Below, piece by piece: positions 32,009-35,619 of a DNA stretch of 35,619 nucleotides. Source of the DNA: Cryomorphaceae bacterium (lineage in GTDB: Bacteria > Bacteroidota > Bacteroidia > Flavobacteriales > Schleiferiaceae). The position numbers and the translations under genes were made by a program. Below the pieces are notes generated by a model. That model searched no databases, was not told where the DNA came from, and saw nothing but the letters and a program-made list of their open reading frames with translations. The stretch covers positions 1 through 35,619 of the forward strand of contig JAFIEY010000175.1 in NCBI GenBank assembly GCA_020832345.1, written 5' to 3'. Numbering within the stretch: the first letter of the stretch is position 1; the number at the start of each line of letters is the position of its first letter.

Positions 32009-33331
32009 TTAATCGTAATAAGCGTATTTGCTTCGAATTTCAGCGTATTGGCTCAGTCCTTCCAGCCATTCCTGCGCAATAATATCCTCTTTTTTTCCCG
32101 CAATAATATCCTTTCGCAACTGATCGGTTCCCGCCAATAAATCGAAAAAATTGGTAAAAAAAGATTTTTTGTCACCGGGGAATGTTTCGTAGGCAGCAAT
32201 CAGCCAAGCGAGATATAACCGTGGCTCATTGTTGATATATCCTTCGGCGAAATTGGTCAGGTTGAATCCTTTGCATCGCTGGTTGATAAACTTTGGTTTT
32301 GGTGCAGCTTCTACGGATTTTGGTGTGAAATGATAATCACCACTGGTAAACCACGGGGCTCCAATGACCTGGAAGGGTTTGTCGGTTCCTCTTCCCACAC
32401 TAACTGGTGTGCCTTCAAAAAAGCAAAGTGAAGGGTAGAGGAGGATGGCGTTATGGTTGGGAAGGTTTGGCGAGGGTGGAATTGGCAGCTCGTACCGCTC
32501 TTGAATGTTGTAGTTCCGACAGTAAACAACGTGTAAACTACAAGGGTGAGAAATCCATTTTTCACCATTTACCATTTTCGCATATTCACCAATGGTAAGT
32601 CCATAAACCACAGGAACAGGGTGTAGCCCAACAAAAGATCGAAACCGTGTGGTGTCGAGTACCGGACCGTCGATATAATGGCGGTGCGGATTTGGCCGGT
32701 CAAGAACTATGACAGGGATATTTTCCTCACCCGCCCTTTCCATGACATAGGACAGGGTACTGATGTATGTGTAAAATCTGACACCAACATCCTGAATGTC
32801 GAAAAGAATAACATCGAGGCCGGCAACGTCTTCGGCATTGGGTTTTTTCTTTTTACCATAAAGTGATATGATTTCCAAATTCCCCAATTTATCATCCCCA
32901 ATTTGCTCACCTGCACCTGCCTTTCCCAGATACCCGTGTTCCGGAGCAAAGATTTTCACCACCTCTACACCCCTGTGCAATAAGTAATCCACCATGTGCA
33001 TACTGTCGCGATAAGTAGAGCTGTGGTTTATTACCAGCCCAACTTTTTTGCCCAAAAGCAGCGGCAAGTACCCGCCGGGATGGTCTGCTGCAGGGATGTG
33101 GTTTTGCCCGTTTACCGCCTGTAAAACTACCATACATACAATCAGCAAAAAAAACCTGCGATTCCAAGTCTTTGATAAGAAAATCCCATAGACAAGGCTT
33201 TCAACCCCGAAAGCTTTCGGGGTGAAGGTCAGGCGCTTATTGGAATAAGTAACTGATTCAAAAACTTTGAGTAACGCCGTATATGGGGTTTTCTTGCAAA
33301 GACTAAATAGGTATAAAAAAATTCGATTCAT
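32009..33331 (-). CDS. NamZ/DUF1343-family exo-muramidase-like protein with disrupted N-terminus
   Basis: Secreted hydrolase of the DUF1343/NamZ family, whose characterised members release terminal N-acetylmuramic acid from peptidoglycan fragments. The mature part (after about residue 76 of 440) has KVGLVINHSSTYRDSMHMVD, KIFAPEHGYLGKAGAGEQIG, LDVILFDIQDVGVRFYTYIS and VIVLDRPNPHRHYIDGP, all typical. I start at ATG 33331, 20 nt after promoter box TACTTTTG. The first nine codons are followed by a 46-codon insert (33167-33304) that is an inverted-repeat element, and only then by the signal-peptide-like RRFFLLIVCMVVLQAVNGQ. Without the insert the frame joins exactly and gives a 394-aa protein with a normal signal peptide. 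Whether the present protein is still secreted is uncertain. Confidence 0.8.
   Translation of the reverse strand: MNRIFLYLFSLCKKTPYTALLKVFESVTYSNKRLTFTPKAFGVESLVYGIFLSKTWNRRFFLLIVCMVVLQAVNGQNHIPAADHPGGYLPLLLGKKVGLVINHSSTYRDSMHMVDYLLHRGVEVVKIFAPEHGYLGKAGAGEQIGDDKLGNLEIISLYGKKKKPNAEDVAGLDVILFDIQDVGVRFYTYISTLSYVMERAGEENIPVIVLDRPNPHRHYIDGPVLDTTRFRSFVGLHPVPVVYGLTIGEYAKMVNGEKWISHPCSLHVVYCRNYNIQERYELPIPPSPNLPNHNAILLYPSLCFFEGTPVSVGRGTDKPFQVIGAPWFTSGDYHFTPKSVEAAPKPKFINQRCKGFNLTNFAEGYINNEPRLYLAWLIAAYETFPGDKKSFFTNFFDLLAGTDQLRKDIIAGKKEDIIAQEWLEGLSQYAEIRSKYAYYD
33167..33304. mobile_element. 138-bp inverted-repeat element inside the namZ-like gene
   Basis: The ends are imperfect inverted repeats of about 26 bp starting AGTCTTTG (33167) and closing CAAAGACT (33304); the next bases, AAGAAAA-CCCATA, also match between the ends. 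A perfect 20-bp palindrome, ACCCCGAAAGCTTTCGGGGT, lies inside at 33204-33223. The element is exactly 46 codons long, starts and ends on codon boundaries of the namZ frame, and contains no in-frame stop. It is unrelated to the GAGTC-ended MITE family. No clear target duplication was found. Confidence 0.6.
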
Positions 33332-33351
33332 ATGGGTGAATTTTATCCCCA

Positions 33352-33359
33352 CAAAAGTA
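33352..33359 (-). promoter_or_regulatory. -7 promoter box for the namZ-like gene
   Basis: TACTTTTG on the minus strand, 20 nt before ATG 33331. It supports transcription starting upstream of the inserted element rather than inside it. Confidence 0.55.
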
Positions 33360-33382
33360 TGGGTAAATTATCGCTTTATCCT

Positions 33383-33390
33383 TAGGTTTG
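33383..33390 (+). promoter_or_regulatory. -7 promoter box for the LolC/E-like permease
   Basis: TAGGTTTG, matching TAnnTTTG, 19 nt before the TTG start at 33410. It faces away from the namZ box at 33352-33359, so the 78-bp intergenic region carries both promoters. Confidence 0.5.
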
Positions 33391-33409
33391 CACAACTAAA
33401 TTAACTGCT

Positions 33410-34642
33410 TTGTCATTCTCTTGGTTCATTACTCGCCGCTTGGTTTCCAGTGCGCAAAAACAATATGCTTTTAGTAAGCCAATCATCCGGTTATCGGTGG
33501 TAGCTATTGCTTTTTCAGTGGTGGTTATTATCATCTCGCTGGCGACCGGTATGGGACTACAGCACCAAATAAAGTCTAAAATAACCTCTTTCTCCGGACA
33601 AGTGCAACTCCGTTCTTACGAAAGTAGCCTTGGTATGGAGAGTTCTCCCATCTTACCAAATCTCGATTGGGTAAGTCGCCTGAAGGCCATGCCGGAAATT
33701 GAAGTTTTACAACCGGTGGCAAACCGAACAGGCATACTCAAATCTAGTGCCTTTTTTGAAGGCGCAGTTTTTAAAGGTGTAAACGAAGACTACAATCAAG
33801 GATTTATTCAAAAATCTATGTTGTGGGGGCGAATTCCGAATTATGGCAGTACGTTTCCAAACGACAGTATTGTTATCTCCAAATACCTTTACAATTTGTT
33901 GGCCATTGAGGAAGGTGAGCGCATTGCGATGTATTTTTTTCGCCAATCTCCGCAGCCGCCCCTTTTGCGGTATTTTCATGTAAGTGGTGTTTTTGAAACC
34001 GGCTTGGAACAAATCGATGAACAGTTGATCATTGGTGATTTACGTCATTTGATTCGAATAAATGGTTGGGATAGTTTGGCCGTTGGGGGTTTTGAAATAT
34101 TCCTCCGGGATGGCGAGGATATGATGGAAATGACCCAAAACATTCGCGAAGTTGTACCCTTTGATGTGGAAGCTATTTCTGCACGTGAACAATACGAGCA
34201 GATTTTTCAATGGGTAGATTTATTTGATGTCAATATCATCATCATTTTTATTGTTATGATGGTGGTTTCTGCGATTAATATTTCATCTGCCTTAATGATT
34301 ATGCTACTGGAGCGTACCCCTATGGTGGGATTGCTAAAAGCTTTGGGTGCTTCTAATGTTCAAATTCGACAAATATTTCTCAACAAAAGTTTAATGCTTT
34401 TGCTAAAAGGACTCCTTTGGGGCAATGGAATAGGATTGCTATTATGTTGGCTGCAAAGTCAGTTTACCATTATTACCCTCGATCAATCAGTTTATTACGT
34501 AAGTCACGTCCCGATATATCTCAAGGCGTGGTGGGTTATTGGAGTCAATATAGCTACGGTAGGTTTTTGTCTGCTCTGTTTGCTTTTGCCTTCACTATAT
34601 ATTAGTTCTATACGACCGGCAAAAACCATAGACTTTAAGTAG
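33410..34642 (+). CDS. LolC/LolE-type ABC transporter permease (FtsX/MacB fold)
   Basis: Inner-membrane permease of the MacB/FtsX-like superfamily, close to LolC/LolE, which extract lipoproteins from the inner membrane for transport to the outer membrane. The 410-aa protein has an N-terminal helix (about 26-47), a periplasmic domain (about 50-265), and three C-terminal helices (about 270-297, 325-352, 370-398). The ERTPMVGLLKALGASNVQIRQIF segment is the family's cytoplasmic coupling region, and RPAKTIDF is the typical tail. The start is a TTG at 33410; the next internal ATG (residue 48) would remove the first helix. The ATPase (LolD) is not in the window. Role in lipoprotein sorting is inferred. 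Confidence 0.87.
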   Translation: MSFSWFITRRLVSSAQKQYAFSKPIIRLSVVAIAFSVVVIIISLATGMGLQHQIKSKITSFSGQVQLRSYESSLGMESSPILPNLDWVSRLKAMPEIEVLQPVANRTGILKSSAFFEGAVFKGVNEDYNQGFIQKSMLWGRIPNYGSTFPNDSIVISKYLYNLLAIEEGERIAMYFFRQSPQPPLLRYFHVSGVFETGLEQIDEQLIIGDLRHLIRINGWDSLAVGGFEIFLRDGEDMMEMTQNIREVVPFDVEAISAREQYEQIFQWVDLFDVNIIIIFIVMMVVSAINISSALMIMLLERTPMVGLLKALGASNVQIRQIFLNKSLMLLLKGLLWGNGIGLLLCWLQSQFTIITLDQSVYYVSHVPIYLKAWWVIGVNIATVGFCLLCLLLPSLYISSIRPAKTIDFK

Positions 34643-34668
34643 GGTTTGCAATTAGGTTTTTTTTCGGG
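34643..34668. other. Start of the gene-free region 34643-35619
   Basis: From the LolC/E-like stop codon to the right edge (977 bp) I see no credible gene. The region contains the heptamer array, the 81-bp repeat, the palindromes, the twin repeat and the AACCATT array listed below, then about 85 bp of A+T-rich sequence with a promoter-like box. The two longest frames in it (34734-35048 and 35133-35459) are repeat-derived. Confidence 0.7.
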
Positions 34669-34701
34669 GTCGGAAGTCGGAAGTCGGAAGTCGGAAGTCG
34701 G
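34669..34701. repeat. GTCGGAA heptamer array
   Basis: Four perfect tandem GTCGGAA units plus a partial fifth, starting 27 nt after the permease stop. A related GTCGGAG array (35010-35029) closes the other side of the 81-bp repeat block. Simple-sequence arrays like these can vary in length. Confidence 0.85.
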
Positions 34702-35007
34702 GGGTTGGTTTTGGGAATTGGGTTGGGTGGGGTTTGGATTGTGGGCGTTATTTGGAGGGTTTAATCGTTTATGCGTTTAATCGTTTAATCGTTGTTTTTT
34801 GGGGAGCGTGGGTTGGGTTCGGTTTGGATGGTGGAGGTAATTTGAAGGGTTTAATCGTTTATGCGTTTAATCGTTGTTTTTCGGGAAAGGGGGTTGGGTG
34901 CGTTTTATATTGTGGATGTTATTTGAAGGGTTTAATCGTTTATGCGTTTAATCGTTGTTTTTCGGGAATTGGGGTTGGGTGCGGGTTGGATTGTGGACGT
35001 AATTTGC
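34697..35007. repeat. 81-bp G/T-rich tandem repeat (minisatellite), about 3.7 units
   Basis: Units start at 34757, 34847 and 34928, each opening GGGTTTAATCGTTTATGCG and continuing with a G/T-rich stretch (GGTTGGGTGCG... GGATTGTGG). The first unit has an extra 9 bp (a repeated TTTAATCG-like segment), making periods of 90, 81 and about 80. A partial unit lies before 34757. G and T dominate this strand, and C is rare. No protein is credible here. Confidence 0.85.
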
Positions 35008-35075
35008 GGGTCGGAGGTCGGAGGTCGGGGGTTGGTCGGGATATATAGTGCAAGGTAGGTGTCTTTGCTCCTTAC

Positions 35076-35095
35076 CCCCAGGTTAAAACCTGGGG
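35076..35095. repeat. REP-like palindrome CCCCAGGTT/AACCTGGGG
   Basis: Perfect 9-bp stem with a 2-nt loop. A second perfect 5-bp palindrome, GCTCC-TAC-GGAGC, follows at 35110-35122. Palindromes of this kind in clusters resemble REP elements associated with RAYT-type transposases; no RAYT gene is in the window. Confidence 0.6.
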
Positions 35096-35150
35096 CAATT
35101 AATTCGGTCGCTCCTACGGAGCTAGTAGGTGCGTGTGTGTTTGTGGCGTT

Positions 35151-35234
35151 GTTATAATCATCAACACCCCTACAGGGTTATTTCGAGCGTTTGGTTTGTC
35201 GTTTTGTTATAATCATCGACACCCCTACGGGGTT
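35151..35234. repeat. Two 29-bp copies of a palindrome-bearing repeat
   Basis: Copies at 35151-35179 and 35206-35234 each read GTTATAATCATC, then A or G, then ACACCCCTAC, then A or G, then GGGTT; the end forms an ACCCC/GGGGT hairpin (perfect only in the second copy). They lie 55 bp apart in direct orientation and belong to the REP-like cluster. Confidence 0.75.
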
Positions 35235-35262
35235 GATCCTGTATGTTGTGCTTACTATAAAA

Positions 35263-35438
35263 ACGACGACCAAATGGTTTCGGTCTCTCGCAATCTCTAC
35301 AAAAACCGAAACCCGTTCGTCGTCCACATTGTCCATTGTCAACTAAAAAAGCCCCGATTACCCGAATGTTTACAGAACAAAAAAGACCAAGAACCAAATG
35401 ATTCCGGTATCACGAAACCTCTACGAATACCGAAGATA
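35263..35438. repeat. Nested inverted repeat and a diverged direct repeat
   Basis: ACGACGA (35263-35269) pairs with TCGTCGT (35317-35323), and inside it GGTTTCGGT (35276-35284) pairs with ACCGAAACC (35305-35313). The block from 35269 to 35313 recurs in diverged form at 35393-35437 (both begin ACCAAATG, share a CTCTAC and end near ACCGAA). It reads like two old copies of one structured element. Confidence 0.55.
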
Positions 35439-35450
35439 GTTGGTTATTTT

Positions 35451-35499
35451 AACCATTAACCATTAACCATTAACAATTAACCATTAACCATTAACAATG
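35451..35499. repeat. AACCATT heptamer array, seven units
   Basis: Seven consecutive 7-bp units: five AACCATT, one AACAATT and a final AACAATG. This is a second, unrelated heptamer array in the same gene-free region. Confidence 0.9.
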
Positions 35500-35585
35500 A
35501 ACCCTCATAATATAGGTTGCCTTCGGTTAGTTACCTTTTACTTATTTTGTTAATAACCTCCAAGTTAATAAAATTTAGTTTCAAC

Positions 35586-35593
35586 TACATTTG
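35586..35593 (+). promoter_or_regulatory. Possible -7 promoter box for a gene beyond the right edge
   Basis: TACATTTG matches TAnnTTTG and is followed by 26 nt to the window edge (ending GGAGATAGG). The gene it would serve starts outside the window. No -33 TTTG was found. Confidence 0.4.
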
Positions 35594-35619
35594 CATCATC
35601 AAGCCTAAGCGGAGATAGG

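Noticed and set aside
34757-34960. Possible short CRISPR array (three regularly spaced GGGTTTAATCG repeats)
   Set aside because: The intervening sequences are also repeats of each other, not unique spacers, and no cas gene is present.
34734-35048. A 104-aa plus-strand frame with repeated YAFNR segments
   Set aside because: It is the translation of the 81-bp tandem repeat; the protein repeats follow the DNA repeats and show no codon-level constraint.
35133-35459. A 108-aa plus-strand frame at the right end
   Set aside because: It runs through REP-like palindromes and two diverged repeat copies; no start signal and no protein-like composition.

Overview
The window reads as chromosomal DNA of a Bacteroidota bacterium, most likely a flavobacterium-like (Flavobacteriia/Cryomorphaceae-type) species. 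The evidence is: moderate A+T richness; promoters of the Bacteroidota type (TAnnTTTG about 15-25 nt before many starts); a BT_3928-type DoxX gene divergent from folP-cdaA; a bacillithiol gene (bshB1); an OMP_b-brl_3 outer-membrane receptor; and a NamZ/DUF1343 protein. The species cannot be named from this sequence. No rRNA or tRNA gene, CRISPR array or prophage was seen.

Layout. 1-1175: a C-terminal fragment of an Rpn/PD-(D/E)XK-like protein, ybjQ, two tandem copies of a small mobile repeat, and a GC-rich structured-RNA candidate. 1176-5501 (+): engB, fabG, a VWA-like membrane protein and an SPFH protein. 5677-7129 (-): pyrR-pyrB. 7185-8752 (+): wbpB-wbpD nucleotide-sugar genes. 8959-11206 (+): pdhA-pdhC. 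11453-12616 (-): proline dehydrogenase. 12790-15411 (+): valS, convergent with comF. 16183-18645 (-): outer-membrane receptor. 18738-19085 (-): a decayed second copy of the Rpn-like C-terminus. 19180-22183 (-): doxX/BT_3928, peptide-type ABC permease and tpiA. 22398-24010 (+): folP-cdaA (c-di-AMP synthase). 24110-28369 (-): a tightly overlapping three-gene operon (TPR/beta-barrel protein, processive GT2 synthase, GH26-like hydrolase) that looks like a synthase-dependent exopolysaccharide machine. 28462-30120 (-): peroxidase lipoprotein, bshB1 and a small membrane protein. 30293-30913 (-): an orphan PD-(D/E)XK nuclease-like gene. 31086-33331 (-): class IV aminotransferase and NamZ-like hydrolase. 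33410-34642 (+): LolC/E-type permease. 34643-35619: a gene-free region of tandem repeats and REP-like palindromes.

The most notable non-coding finding is a family of small non-autonomous mobile elements (MITE-like): six complete copies plus one decayed end. They share asymmetric terminal inverted repeats (GAGTCTGCTC... at one end, ...GAGTGGACTC at the other). Three copies have perfect 6-bp A+T-rich target duplications of distinct sequence (ATAATT, ATTGTT, ATTCCT), and two more sit in T-runs. There is a long form (125-142 bp) and a short form (53-55 bp) with one shared deletion junction. Four of the seven sites lie within a few bases of a stop codon. A different 138-bp inverted-repeat element sits in frame inside the 5' part of the namZ-like gene, just before its signal peptide. 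The clearest candidate for a poorly described protein system is the GH26/GT2/TPR-barrel operon.
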